A DNA stretch of 64,000 nucleotides from the NCBI GenBank assembly GCA_018262985.1, contig JADFDI010000007.1:62001-126000 (forward strand). Reading direction: 5' to 3'. The notes beneath the pieces are model-generated. The model ran no database searches. It worked only from the letters and a program-made list of their open reading frames with translations, and had not been told where the DNA came from. Below, in pieces: positions 28,477 to 37,728 of this stretch. Origin of the DNA: Spirochaetota bacterium (GTDB taxonomy: Bacteria; Spirochaetota; Spirochaetia; Treponematales; UBA12059). The position numbers and the translations under genes are program-made. How positions within the stretch are numbered: the first letter of the stretch is position 1; each line of letters opens with the position of its first letter.

Positions 28477-28526
28477 CGTTACGTCGCGGCGCGACGTAAC
28501 GGCGGCGAAGGGCCGGGCCCTTCGCC
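28477..28526. repeat. Two adjacent perfect hairpins
   Basis: CGTTACGTCGC/GCGACGTAACG (28477-28487 with 28491-28501) is directly followed by GGCGAAGGGC/GCCCTTCGCC (28504-28513 with 28517-28526). Loops are 3 bases. There is no U-tract on either strand. They occupy the middle of the 307-base gap between the exporter promoter and the terminator of the Ig/barrel gene; I see nothing else in that gap. Confidence 0.6.
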
Positions 28527-28622
28527 GGGCTCCCGGCGGGCCGGTTCGCTTTGGCGGGGACGCTCCCCTTCCTTTTCCCCCGGACGGTCCCCTTGCCACG
28601 GATACGCGCGCGTCCGGCGACG

Positions 28623-28655
28623 AAAAAGGGAGGGGACCCTTCCGGATCCCCTCCC
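28623..28655 (-). terminator. Intrinsic terminator of the Ig-repeat/barrel gene
   Basis: On the minus strand, a 12-bp G+C-rich stem with one G-U pair (28644-28655 with 28628-28639) and a four-base loop is followed by TTTTT. It begins about 25 bases after the stop codon. Confidence 0.8.
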
Positions 28656-28679
28656 CCCGCGGCCCCCGGGGCCGCTGCC

Positions 28680-31600
28680 TCAGAACACGTTGGCCCTGAG
28701 TCCGAAGGACAGCCTCGGGATGAAGCCGCCCGAGACGACCGACGAGAGCACCCAGACCTGCATTTCCGTATAGAAGGCGTAGGATCCGAACATGGTCGCG
28801 TTCCGCAGGGTGACCTTGGGGAACTCGAGCTGGCCGAAGACCGCCGCCACGAGCAGGCCGCCCTCGCTCTGGGTCTCCGAGAAGTACGAGAAGTTGGCGC
28901 CGAGGCCCGCGTTGAGCGAGAGCCAGTCCCAGTCGGGCCCGAGGAAGGACCCGAAGGGCACGAAGGCGATGTTGGCTATCAGCTTGGCTCCGTATACCAT
29001 GCCGAAGAAGCTCTGCTGGACACCGGCCGAGTCGGTCTCGGGCGCCATGCCGAAGAGGCCCTGGAGCTTGACGTTGTCGTCGAAGAAGGTGAGGCCCAGC
29101 CCCGCCTCCCAGAGCGTGCCGCCCAGCATGTGCGCGTCGACGTAGAGCCCCTGGATGAACGAGGGCAGCTCGTAGCTGGACTTGTCGCCCTTGCGGAGCC
29201 CGATGCGCACTTCCCGGAGGCCGTTCGCGTCGGCGGCGCTGCCTGAGAGCGAGAGGCTCGCGTTGTAGCGGCCGTCGACCACCGGCTTCTCGATTTCCAC
29301 CGTGGGCGGCGTCTTGTCGAGCAGCAGCGTGGTCTTGGCCACCGAGACCGAGCCGTCGCCGAAGGTGGCGCGGACGATGAGGCGGACCTCGCCCTCGGGG
29401 TAGTCCTGGGTTTCGAGGCGGAATTTCCAGGCTGAGGTTCCCGAGGCTTCCGACCAGTTGCGGCCGTTGTCGATGCTGGCTTCCACCAGCACGGGCGCTC
29501 GCTCCTTGGCGCTTTTCTTGAACGCCGCGACGGCTTCCTTGTCCGCGGGATCCGGCGCGATCTCCGCCCAGCCGGCCTTGCCTTCGAGGAAGGGCCGGTA
29601 GGGAAGCCAGGCGCCGGCCCGGTGGCTTTCTATGGAAATCCAGGGTCCGAGGCGCGTCCAGCTGACCGCGCTCGGGCGCGAATCCAGGGCCTTGCCGCTC
29701 GCGCTCCGGGTGCCGGCCTTGAGGTCGAACTCGCCCTCCGGCAGGGTATCCGGGTCCGGCCGGAGGCTGAACCAGCCGAGGGGGTCGGGCTCGACGACGC
29801 CGAGCTCCCTGTCGCCCGCGAAGATGGTCACCGTCCCGGCGCCGCCCTCGACCACGGCGCGGCCGTGGATGTCGAGCGAACCAGAGACGCGCGAACCCGG
29901 CAGCGGGTAGAGGATCTCGACCGTGTCGGCCGGCTCGCCGCCCTTCAGGTGGATGGTGCGCGAGGCGACCGTCTCGTTGTCGGCGCGGTCGCGCGCCACG
30001 AGGCGCACGGCGTAGGGGCCGGGTTTCAGGGCGGAGAGGTCGATGGTCTTCCGAACGCTCGAATCGAGGGGGACCTCGACCACCATGAGCGGCGGCGAGG
30101 CCGCGCCGAGCGGGCTGATCTCGATGCGGGCGGAGGCCAGGGCGAGGTTGTCGCCGATGCGCCCGCTCGCGAGCAGGCTCCGCGCTATTTCCGCGCCGTC
30201 GGCCGGCAGGTCGAGGCGGGCGCGCGGCGGCGTGTTGTCGATGTTGAGGATGCTGGCGTGGAAGCCCTCGGTGCCGTAATTGTCGACGGGGCGGGCGGCC
30301 ACGGCGTGGAGTCCGTCGGCGAGGGCCGAGGTGTCGAGCAGGTAGGACCAGGCCTCGGCGCCCGGCGCCGCGTTGTAGGTGGCGCGGTTGTCCACCGAGA
30401 TCGCGATGCCGCCGATGCCGTTCGCATCGGCCGCGGTGCCGGAGATCCGGACCACGCCGCGCGCCGGCTTTTCTATGGACGGTTCGACGAAGGCGGCGAC
30501 CGGCTCTTCCTTCGAGATGCGGTAGGTGCGCTTCACGACCTCGCCCTGGATGCCGTAGATGTCCTCGGCCCGGAGCTCGACCGTGTGCTCGTTGTCGGTG
30601 GTGTCGGCCAGCGCCACGCGGAGCGTGAAGCTGGTGCCCTCCATGGGCAGGCGCACCCAGTCGCCCGAATCGACGCTGTAATGGATGGCCGCGAGGCCGT
30701 CGTCGTCGTAGGCGACTCCGGCTATCGAGAAATCGCCGCGGAGCACCTCGAGCTCCACCGGGGTCTGGATGGCCGCGACTGGCTTGTCCTTCTCCGCGTC
30801 GACGGCGAGGTCCGGGGCCAGGACAGCGACGTTGCCGGCCTTGTCAGCCGCGCTGAAGCCGCCTCCTTCCGGAAGAGGCAGCGCCAGCCGCGAGAAGTCG
30901 AAGCCGCGGGCCCATACGGCGGGTCCTTCCAGCGCCTCAGCCTCGGCGGCCGGACCGTCGCGGTAGGTCGCGAGGGCGAGCCGGCCCGAGTCGCGCGCCT
31001 CGACGACCACGGTGGTGGTGCCGTTGACGGCGGTGCCCGGAGCCGGGATCACCTGGACGAGCTCGGGCGGCAGGGTGTCCTTGTTGATCATTCGGTGGGC
31101 GACGGTCCGGGCGCCGGAAAGGTCGGTCGCGACGACGCGGACGTCCACGGCCCCGTCGGGGACGGTCGCGAGCGTAATCTCCCTGTCGAAGGCGAAGGGG
31201 TCGGCGCCGGGTCGCGGGGCGGCGAGGAGTTCGACCGCTTCGCCGCCGGCCAGGGCGACCGAGAGCGAGGAAAGGCCGTTGCGGTCCGAGGCGCTTCCCT
31301 TCAGCCGGAACGCGCCTTTGGTCCATTCGAACTGCGCGGGACCCGCGAGCTCGAGCGCCGGCGCGGCCTCGTCGACGTCGATGACGAAGGGTCCGTACTC
31401 GAAGACCTCGCCATCAACCGTGCGCACCTTGAGCGTGCCCGGTACTCCGATCTCCTCGGCCAGGGCCTCGACGCGCAGCGTGAAGCCGTCGAAGGAGGCC
31501 GAGAGGTTGGCCCGCGGCGGATCGAGGGCGACCGACGCTATGGGACGGCCCTTGAAGCGGCCGGTCAGCGCTTCGCCTACCGCGAGCCGCGCGCGCGGGG

Positions 31601-34600
31601 TCCCGCCCTGGTCGTCAAAGGCGGTTTCGTGGAAACGGACGCCCTCGGCGTCGTCCTCGCCGGCGGTCGGGGGAATGACGCCGTGGAGCTCGAAGCGCGA
31701 CAGGGCGGACAGACCCGCCGCGTCGGTCGCGCGAAGCTCGAAGAGGATGCGTTGGGGCTTCAGCCCGGATGGGAGGGCGACGGTGAAGGGTACCGGGTCG
31801 CCGGGGGCGGCGGGCTTTCCGAGGCTCGCCTTGAGCGGGGCGCCGCCGTCGAGCGAGAGCTCGACCGAGGCGAGGCCGTTCGGCGCCGACACGGTACCCG
31901 AGAGGGCCATGGCAGGCGCGAGGGTCAACGCGGCGCCGTGCACGACGGGCGACGGCGCTTTCGCGTCGCCTGCGGCAAGGGCGTTGAAGCCGGGCGCCGG
32001 GCCACCGACGAGGATCTCGCGGCGGAGCTCGGTCCGCTTGCCGGAGGGGTCGACGGCGGCCATAACGAGCGTGTGCCTGCCGGCGCTGGTCTCGGGCAGG
32101 GCGGCGGCGAGCGCGGGCCCGCCCTCCGCGAAGGGCGCGAGCGAATCGAGCGCGAAGCTGGTGGCGGGCGGGGCGTCGTCGTCGCTCGCCTGAAGCGAGA
32201 GCATCGTCCCCGGATCCAGGGTGCCCTCGGGCAGCGCGGGGCTCACGACCGGCGCGTCAGCAGCCGCGTCGTACGCGGCGCGGTACTCGAGGCGGGCGAC
32301 GTTGCCGGCGCGGTCGCGGGCGCTCACCGCGAGGACGAGGGCGCCGCCCTTCTCCGACGCGGGATCGATCCTGCGGGCGAACCAGCGGGAGCCGCCCGCC
32401 TCGACGGCCGCGGGCGCGGCGGCCCCGGCCTTGAATTCCAGCGAGGCAAGTTCCGTCGCGTCCACGGCGCGGAACACCGCGGGCGAGGAGCCACCCGTCG
32501 TCGTCTGCGCGCTTTCGGGGAAAACCTGCCTCAGCTCGGGCGGCGTGTTGTCGACGCGAAGGTAGAGGGGCGCGAAGAGTACGGCGCCCGAGAAGTCCTC
32601 GACCTTGACGATCCAGCGGAGAGCGCCGTCGGCCGTCTTGAGGGTGTCCGCGGAAAGGGAGACGGCCAGGGCGGGTTTCGCGGACTTCTCGTCCTTGAAC
32701 GAGCCGAGGGGAAGGTAGGTCGCGCCGCCGTCATAGCTCACCGACACCGCCTTGAGGAGCCCGGCGACGGAGACCTGGCCCTTGAGCGAGCTCGCCCCGG
32801 AAAGGAGGAGCCGAGCGGGCACGGGCGCGGGGAGCGCGTCGGCCGGCAGCGAGGCGAACTCGGTCTCGGCGAGGAGCGGCGAACTGAACGACAGTTTCCG
32901 GGCACCCGCGGTACCGGCGAGCTCGAGGCGGCCCAGGTCCCCGCCGCCTTCGACGGACACGACGTCCGCGAGGGCTTCGCCTCGGGGCTTCGCCGCGACG
33001 GAGACCTCCGGCCGCGCGAGGGTGGCGTTGCCGGCGCGGTCGGTCACGCGGTACGCGGCTTTCGCGTCCGCGGCAAGGTCCGCGCGGTGGATGAAGAAGC
33101 GGTCGGTGAAGGGAATTTCCTCGAAGCGCGAGCCGTCCGCGGCGAATTCGACCTTGGCGACGCCGGAAACGTCCTCCACGAGCGCCGCCAGGTCCTCGGC
33201 CCCGTAGACCTCGTCCCCGGAGGCGGGCGAGAGGAAGCGCACGCGGGGCGCGTCGGGATCGAACCCGAAGGAAGCGCTCGCGCGGCCGCGGTTGCCGGCG
33301 GCGTCGGCGGCCTCCACCAGGATGGAAACCGCGCCGGGAGCCAGGTCCGCGGCCGGCACGGCCAGCTCGAAGGAACCGTCCGCCTTGAGCGTAAGCGGTC
33401 TCGCCTCGCCGGAGGGCAGGACGCGCCAGGTGGCCTCGGCAACGCGGTTTCCGTCGCGCGCGGCGCCGCGCAGGACGGGCGCCTTGGCGGACCAGGGGAA
33501 CCCCGTCGCCTCGAGCGTTACGAGCGGGGGCTCGGAATCGGTGGCGAACACGTAGGGGCCGGCCTTGAACACGTGCCCCTTCTCCGTCCGGCCGACGATC
33601 ATGGTCGGGGCCGTCACGCCTTCCTTCAGCGCCTCGACGCGCACCGAGCTGCCGTCGAACGAGGCGCGGACAAGGTCGGTGGCGGGCTCGAAGCCGATGG
33701 AAGCCAGAGGAGCTCCATGGAAGGCGCCGAAGACGGGGGCGCCGGCGAGGGTGAAGCGGCCGGGTCCGTCGCCCTCCGGCGCGCCGACCGCGGGGTCGAC
33801 GAAGCGGAAGCCGGTTTCCTCGCGGACCGCGCCGTAGTTCACGACGTAGAGGAGCGCCTTTCCCGCCCAGGCGTTGCCGTAGGCGTCCTCCGCCTCGAGG
33901 GTCAGCGGCGCGAATCCGTACGGCAGCGAGCGGTCGAGGGCGATGCGGAAGGGAACCTCGCCGCTCGAGTCCGGCTTCGCGGGCGCGAGGACGCGGGGTT
34001 CCGCGCCGCCGACGACGAGCCTGAGCGAGGCGAGGCCGTTCGGGGCGAAAACCGAGCCTTCGAGGAATTCGCCGCCGTCCGTGCGGACCTCGGCGCCCTG
34101 GGCGAAGTCCCTCGAACCCGAGGCCGAGGCGAGGCGTTCGAAGCGCACCGTCCCCGGGCCCCGGTCGAGCGTGAATTTGAGGACGAGCGGCGCTCCGGCG
34201 AGCCCGTTCGAATCGACCGGCACGAGGCTGAGCGTGCGCGCGCCCGAGGGCGCCGTATCCGGAAGCTCGAGGCTCCAGGCCTCGGAGGCGGGAATCTCCA
34301 CGGGAGCCGCGCCGTCGAGCGACCAGCGCAGCGCCGAGACGCCGTCGTCGTCGGCGATGGCGCCCCTGAGCGGCTCGCCCGCGCGGAGCATGCCCTCCGG
34401 CTCCGGATGCCGGACGGAGACGACCGGAAGGTCGGCCTTCGCGTCCACCTTGACCTGCATCGACAGCCTCGTGAGGTTGCCGATCCGGTCCCGCGCGCTC
34501 AATACGAGCTCGGCCTTGTCGCCCTTGACCGCCGAGGCGTCGAGCACCTTCATGAAGTACGGGTTGCCCGGCACGAGGGGGATCTCGCCGAGCTCCACGC

Positions 34601-35657
34601 CGGCGAAGGCCACCGACAGCGAGGTGACGCCGACCTCGTCGCGCGCGGCGCCGACCAGGGCGAAGGAGCCGTTCACCGCGAGGTCCCCGAGGGGCCGCGC
34701 GATCTCGATGGCGGGCTTGGTGTTGTCCACGTAGACCAGGCTCGCGGACATCTCGGTCGAGCCCACGTCGTCCACCGAGCGGAGCCAGACGACCAGGGGG
34801 CCGTCCGGGAGCTTCGCGGTATCGACCGGGATCGAGAAGCCCGCCTTGGTGCGGTCCTTCCCCTGCTTGAGCGCGAGCGCGGTCCAGGTGACGCGGTCGT
34901 CGAGGGAGTACTCGACGGAACGGACGTTGTTGGCGTCGAAGGCGGAACCCTGGAGCACCCGCTTGCCGGCCACGATCGAGCCGGGCACGGGGTCCTCGAT
35001 GGCGGCGAGGGGCTTCGTCCGGTCGAGATCGAACGAGACCCTGGTCTCGGGCCCGACAAGACCGTTAATGTCGACGCCCCGCACCGCGAGGACGCGCCGG
35101 CCGTCCGCCAGCTCGGCGGTCTCGAGCGCGTAGGACCAGAAGGCGCCTCCCGAGGCCGCGACGAACTCGCCGCCGTCGAGCGATACCTCCACCCTGGCCA
35201 CGCCGTCGTCGTCCGCGCAGGTGCCGACGACGTTGAAGTCGCCGCCCGCCCGCATCAGCGGAAAGGGATTGACGATGTTGACGTTGGGGAAATCGGAGGC
35301 GGGGTCCACGAAGACATTGATCGGCTCGGGACGGAGCACGTTTCCGGCCGCGTCGACGCCTTCGACCACCACGTTGTACTTGCCGGGTTTGAGCGTCGAA
35401 AGGTCGAGGCTGCCTGACCAGTTCTCGAGCCCGTCGGCGGGCGCGAGGCCGTCGGCCGAACCGCTCGCGTCGACCGGAGCGGGCGTGGCGACCGGGGCGC
35501 TCTCCGCCGGAGCGTCCGTCCCCGCGGCATCCTGGGAGCCCGCGGGCAGCACCAGGCAGATGGCGGCCAATGCGGCCAGCAGCGTCCTCGCGACGCGGGA
35601 TTCAGAATTGGCGCGCGGTGCGCGTCCGTCGCTCGCTCGGGCCGTTCGAGTGCTCAT
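28680..35657 (-). CDS. Giant Ig-repeat protein with C-terminal outer-membrane beta-barrel (2325 aa)
   Basis: The ATG at 35657 is preceded by GAGAGGGA. A signal peptide (TLLAALAAICLVLPAGSQ) and an Ala/Pro-rich stretch lead into about fourteen Ig-like domains with the same boundary style as the giant lipoprotein (VDNTKPAIEI, VDNTPPELR, IDNTPPRARL, LDKTPPTVEI). The last ~155 residues are alternating amphipathic strands (FIQGLYVDAHML, GLGLTFFDDNVKLQGLFG, SLNAGLGANFSYF, RLSFGLRANVF) ending in Phe, the typical end of an outer-membrane barrel. About eight strands are visible. No lipobox. It is presumably outer-membrane anchored; which side of the membrane the Ig rod occupies is not clear. Confidence 0.82.
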   Translation of the reverse strand: MSTRTARASDGRAPRANSESRVARTLLAALAAICLVLPAGSQDAAGTDAPAESAPVATPAPVDASGSADGLAPADGLENWSGSLDLSTLKPGKYNVVVEGVDAAGNVLRPEPINVFVDPASDFPNVNIVNPFPLMRAGGDFNVVGTCADDDGVARVEVSLDGGEFVAASGGAFWSYALETAELADGRRVLAVRGVDINGLVGPETRVSFDLDRTKPLAAIEDPVPGSIVAGKRVLQGSAFDANNVRSVEYSLDDRVTWTALALKQGKDRTKAGFSIPVDTAKLPDGPLVVWLRSVDDVGSTEMSASLVYVDNTKPAIEIARPLGDLAVNGSFALVGAARDEVGVTSLSVAFAGVELGEIPLVPGNPYFMKVLDASAVKGDKAELVLSARDRIGNLTRLSMQVKVDAKADLPVVSVRHPEPEGMLRAGEPLRGAIADDDGVSALRWSLDGAAPVEIPASEAWSLELPDTAPSGARTLSLVPVDSNGLAGAPLVLKFTLDRGPGTVRFERLASASGSRDFAQGAEVRTDGGEFLEGSVFAPNGLASLRLVVGGAEPRVLAPAKPDSSGEVPFRIALDRSLPYGFAPLTLEAEDAYGNAWAGKALLYVVNYGAVREETGFRFVDPAVGAPEGDGPGRFTLAGAPVFGAFHGAPLASIGFEPATDLVRASFDGSSVRVEALKEGVTAPTMIVGRTEKGHVFKAGPYVFATDSEPPLVTLEATGFPWSAKAPVLRGAARDGNRVAEATWRVLPSGEARPLTLKADGSFELAVPAADLAPGAVSILVEAADAAGNRGRASASFGFDPDAPRVRFLSPASGDEVYGAEDLAALVEDVSGVAKVEFAADGSRFEEIPFTDRFFIHRADLAADAKAAYRVTDRAGNATLARPEVSVAAKPRGEALADVVSVEGGGDLGRLELAGTAGARKLSFSSPLLAETEFASLPADALPAPVPARLLLSGASSLKGQVSVAGLLKAVSVSYDGGATYLPLGSFKDEKSAKPALAVSLSADTLKTADGALRWIVKVEDFSGAVLFAPLYLRVDNTPPELRQVFPESAQTTTGGSSPAVFRAVDATELASLEFKAGAAAPAAVEAGGSRWFARRIDPASEKGGALVLAVSARDRAGNVARLEYRAAYDAAADAPVVSPALPEGTLDPGTMLSLQASDDDAPPATSFALDSLAPFAEGGPALAAALPETSAGRHTLVMAAVDPSGKRTELRREILVGGPAPGFNALAAGDAKAPSPVVHGAALTLAPAMALSGTVSAPNGLASVELSLDGGAPLKASLGKPAAPGDPVPFTVALPSGLKPQRILFELRATDAAGLSALSRFELHGVIPPTAGEDDAEGVRFHETAFDDQGGTPRARLAVGEALTGRFKGRPIASVALDPPRANLSASFDGFTLRVEALAEEIGVPGTLKVRTVDGEVFEYGPFVIDVDEAAPALELAGPAQFEWTKGAFRLKGSASDRNGLSSLSVALAGGEAVELLAAPRPGADPFAFDREITLATVPDGAVDVRVVATDLSGARTVAHRMINKDTLPPELVQVIPAPGTAVNGTTTVVVEARDSGRLALATYRDGPAAEAEALEGPAVWARGFDFSRLALPLPEGGGFSAADKAGNVAVLAPDLAVDAEKDKPVAAIQTPVELEVLRGDFSIAGVAYDDDGLAAIHYSVDSGDWVRLPMEGTSFTLRVALADTTDNEHTVELRAEDIYGIQGEVVKRTYRISKEEPVAAFVEPSIEKPARGVVRISGTAADANGIGGIAISVDNRATYNAAPGAEAWSYLLDTSALADGLHAVAARPVDNYGTEGFHASILNIDNTPPRARLDLPADGAEIARSLLASGRIGDNLALASARIEISPLGAASPPLMVVEVPLDSSVRKTIDLSALKPGPYAVRLVARDRADNETVASRTIHLKGGEPADTVEILYPLPGSRVSGSLDIHGRAVVEGGAGTVTIFAGDRELGVVEPDPLGWFSLRPDPDTLPEGEFDLKAGTRSASGKALDSRPSAVSWTRLGPWISIESHRAGAWLPYRPFLEGKAGWAEIAPDPADKEAVAAFKKSAKERAPVLVEASIDNGRNWSEASGTSAWKFRLETQDYPEGEVRLIVRATFGDGSVSVAKTTLLLDKTPPTVEIEKPVVDGRYNASLSLSGSAADANGLREVRIGLRKGDKSSYELPSFIQGLYVDAHMLGGTLWEAGLGLTFFDDNVKLQGLFGMAPETDSAGVQQSFFGMVYGAKLIANIAFVPFGSFLGPDWDWLSLNAGLGANFSYFSETQSEGGLLVAAVFGQLEFPKVTLRNATMFGSYAFYTEMQVWVLSSVVSGGFIPRLSFGLRANVF

Positions 35658-35766
35658 ACATCCCTCTCGTGGTGGCGTGGCTCTTCGGCCCGGCACCCCT
35701 CATCATCATAGACGAATATCGGCCGTTTTTCCCGTCCGGCGGCGCCGTGGCATCCGAAAGGCCGCG

Positions 35767-35794
35767 TTGACACCCCGCATCCGGAGTGTAGAAT
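35767..35794 (+). promoter_or_regulatory. Strong promoter of the TRAP module, predicted leaderless
   Basis: A perfect TTGACA (35767-35772), 16-base spacer and TAGAAT (35789-35794). Only 6 bases separate the -10 from the ATG at 35801, and there is no usual ribosome site. Confidence 0.65.
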
Positions 35795-35800
35795 GGAACC

Positions 35801-36706
35801 ATGGCTTCTCGCGGATCCCGGATCGCCACTTTGTTGCTCGCCATCGCGGCCTCCCTGCCCGCGTTCCAGTCCTGCGCGCTCGGCCGCGTCGGGCTCCGCG
35901 CCACCGAGGCGATGCTCGGCGAGGAGGATCCGGAGCTCGTGGCGGAGGCCTTGCCGGCCTACCTCAAGGCCGCGGAGATCCTGGCCGCCACCTGGCCGGA
36001 GGACGAGGGCTTCGCCCTCGCCGCGGCTGGAATGGAGCTCCTCTACGCCAGCTCCTTCCTGGCCCCCGCCTCGCGGCGGCTGCCGGACTCGCGCTGGGAG
36101 GAGCGCGCCGCGCTCGTCGGACGCGCCGGCAGGCTCTACGTTCGCGGCGCGTCCCGCGCCTGGGCGGTCCTGGAGCGCCGGGCGCCGGGCTTGCGAGAGA
36201 AGCTCATTGCGGACGACCGGGCCGCGCTCGCGAAATTCAAGGCCCGGGACGTGCCCGCCCTCTACTACTCCGCGGCCGGTTCGCTCGGCGCCTTCTCCCT
36301 CGATCCCTTCGACCCGGAACGCGCCGCCCTGCTCGGACCGGCCCTGGCCCTGCTCGAACGCGCGCTCGAGCTCGATCCGGCCTGGGACCGCGGGGCCCTG
36401 CAATCCCTCCTCGTGCAGATCGCGCCCTCGCTGCCCGAGGAACTCGGCGGGGGCTACGCGCGCGCCGAGGAGGCCTACCGGCTCGCCCTCGGCTACTCGG
36501 AAGGCATGAAGGCCGATCTCCACGTTGCCTGGGCGCGCTCCGTATGCGTTCCCCGGGGCGATCTCGAAGGGTTCGAGGCGGCCTGCCGGGCCGCCCTGGC
36601 CGTCGACCCGGACGCGCTGCCGGAGTCGAGGCTTTCCAACGTCCTCGCGCGGCGCGAGGCGGAGTCGCTGCTCGCCGCCGTCGCCGACATCTTCCTCGTA
36701 TTCTGA
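35801..36706 (+). CDS. tatT: TatT: TPR lipoprotein partner of a treponemal TRAP transporter
   Basis: 301 residues. A lipoprotein signal ends in AFQSC (Cys25). The rest is helical with TPR-like repeats (LALLERALELDPAWDRGALQSLL, AEEAYRLALGYSEGMKADLHVAWARS, FEAACRAALAVDPDALPESRLSNVLARREAE). In Treponema pallidum the equivalent TatT forms a trimer with TPR folds that docks the periplasmic binding protein TatP. Gene order here (T, then P, then fused QM) is the same. The probable role is to help receive or deliver hydrophobic or carboxylate ligands in the periplasm. Confidence 0.85.
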   Translation: MASRGSRIATLLLAIAASLPAFQSCALGRVGLRATEAMLGEEDPELVAEALPAYLKAAEILAATWPEDEGFALAAAGMELLYASSFLAPASRRLPDSRWEERAALVGRAGRLYVRGASRAWAVLERRAPGLREKLIADDRAALAKFKARDVPALYYSAAGSLGAFSLDPFDPERAALLGPALALLERALELDPAWDRGALQSLLVQIAPSLPEELGGGYARAEEAYRLALGYSEGMKADLHVAWARSVCVPRGDLEGFEAACRAALAVDPDALPESRLSNVLARREAESLLAAVADIFLVF

Positions 36707-36741
36707 CCGCCCGCCGCGCGCGGTTCTCCATGGAGGCTCCG

Positions 36742-37728
36742 ATGAAGCGCTCGTTGCTCGTACCACTCCTCGTGCTCGCGGTCGCTGCCGCGGGAGCCCA
36801 GACCCTCCAGATCAAGATCGCCACCGTCGCCCCCGAGAACAGTCCCTGGGCGACGGGCCTGCGCAAGCTCGCCGCCGACTGGGAGCGCGTGTCCGCGGGA
36901 AAGGTCGCGGTGAAGCTCTATCTCGGCACGCCGGGCGACGAGGCGGACATACTCCAGAAGATGCGCTTCGGGCTCGACGCGGGCGTGCTCTCGTCCACCT
37001 CCATCGCGCGCATCACCGAGGACGTCATGGCCCTCAGCCTGCCTGGCCTGCTCGTCGACGACGCCTCCATCGAGCGGGGCCTCGCCGCCGCCCGCCCCAT
37101 CCTCGAGCGCGAGATCGCGAAGGAAGGCCTGGTCGTGGTCGCGTGGACAAAGGCGGGCTGGGCGCGCATCTTCTCGCGCAAGCCCATCCCCTCGGTCGCC
37201 GCCTTCAAGGGGCTGCGCTTCGCCGTACCCTCGGACGACAGCAACCTGACCCCCATACTCCAGGGCCTCGGCGCGGTGCCGATCCGCACCGAGACCGGCG
37301 CCGTCATCCAGCGGCTCACCACGGGCGCCCTCGACGCCATGATCTACAGCCCGCTCCTCGTGTCCGCGCAGTGGTCCTTCTTCCGGTCGAGCATCGCGGC
37401 GGTCTCCGACGAGCCGGTCGCGCCCGTTTTCGGCGCCCTCGTCGTCACGAAGAAGACCTGGGACAAGGTTCCCGCGGAACTCAAGCCCGCGCTGATCGCG
37501 GCCGCCGAGGCGGCCGCCGCGGAAATCTCGCGCGAAAGCGACCGCTACGAGGAGCTCGGCATCGCCGCCATGGTCAGGGACGGCCTCGTACGGACGAAGC
37601 TCGACGCCGCCGCGGCCGCGGAATGGCGAAGGACCTTCGCCGTCACCCGGGACCGCTACGCCCCGACGCTCTTCTCGAAGGAGATCGTGGATGCCCTCCT
37701 GCGCGCCGCGGGGACCTCCGCGCCATGA
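36742..37728 (+). CDS. tatP: TatP: DctP-family periplasmic ligand-binding protein
   Basis: 328 residues. Signal peptide (SLLVPLLVLAVAAAGAQ) then the DctP fold: LQIKIATVAPENSPWATGLRKLA at the N-terminus, GLDAGVLSSTSIAR, and the ligand-arginine region FKGLRFAVPSDDSN followed by the usual GAVPIRTETGAVIQRLTTGALDAMIYSP hinge segment (read in two parts). It captures an organic acid-like ligand and delivers it to the membrane subunits. GGAGG precedes the chosen ATG; an in-frame ATG four codons earlier is less likely. It overlaps the permease gene by 4 nt. Confidence 0.9.
   Translation: MKRSLLVPLLVLAVAAAGAQTLQIKIATVAPENSPWATGLRKLAADWERVSAGKVAVKLYLGTPGDEADILQKMRFGLDAGVLSSTSIARITEDVMALSLPGLLVDDASIERGLAAARPILEREIAKEGLVVVAWTKAGWARIFSRKPIPSVAAFKGLRFAVPSDDSNLTPILQGLGAVPIRTETGAVIQRLTTGALDAMIYSPLLVSAQWSFFRSSIAAVSDEPVAPVFGALVVTKKTWDKVPAELKPALIAAAEAAAAEISRESDRYEELGIAAMVRDGLVRTKLDAAAAAEWRRTFAVTRDRYAPTLFSKEIVDALLRAAGTSAP

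Noticed and set aside
29622-35417. A 1931-codon plus-strand open frame opposite the Ig/barrel gene
   Set aside because: Composition is His/Arg/Gly/Asp-rich without domain motifs and mirrors the antisense of a G+C-rich gene; the minus strand encodes clear Ig repeats, signal peptide and barrel.
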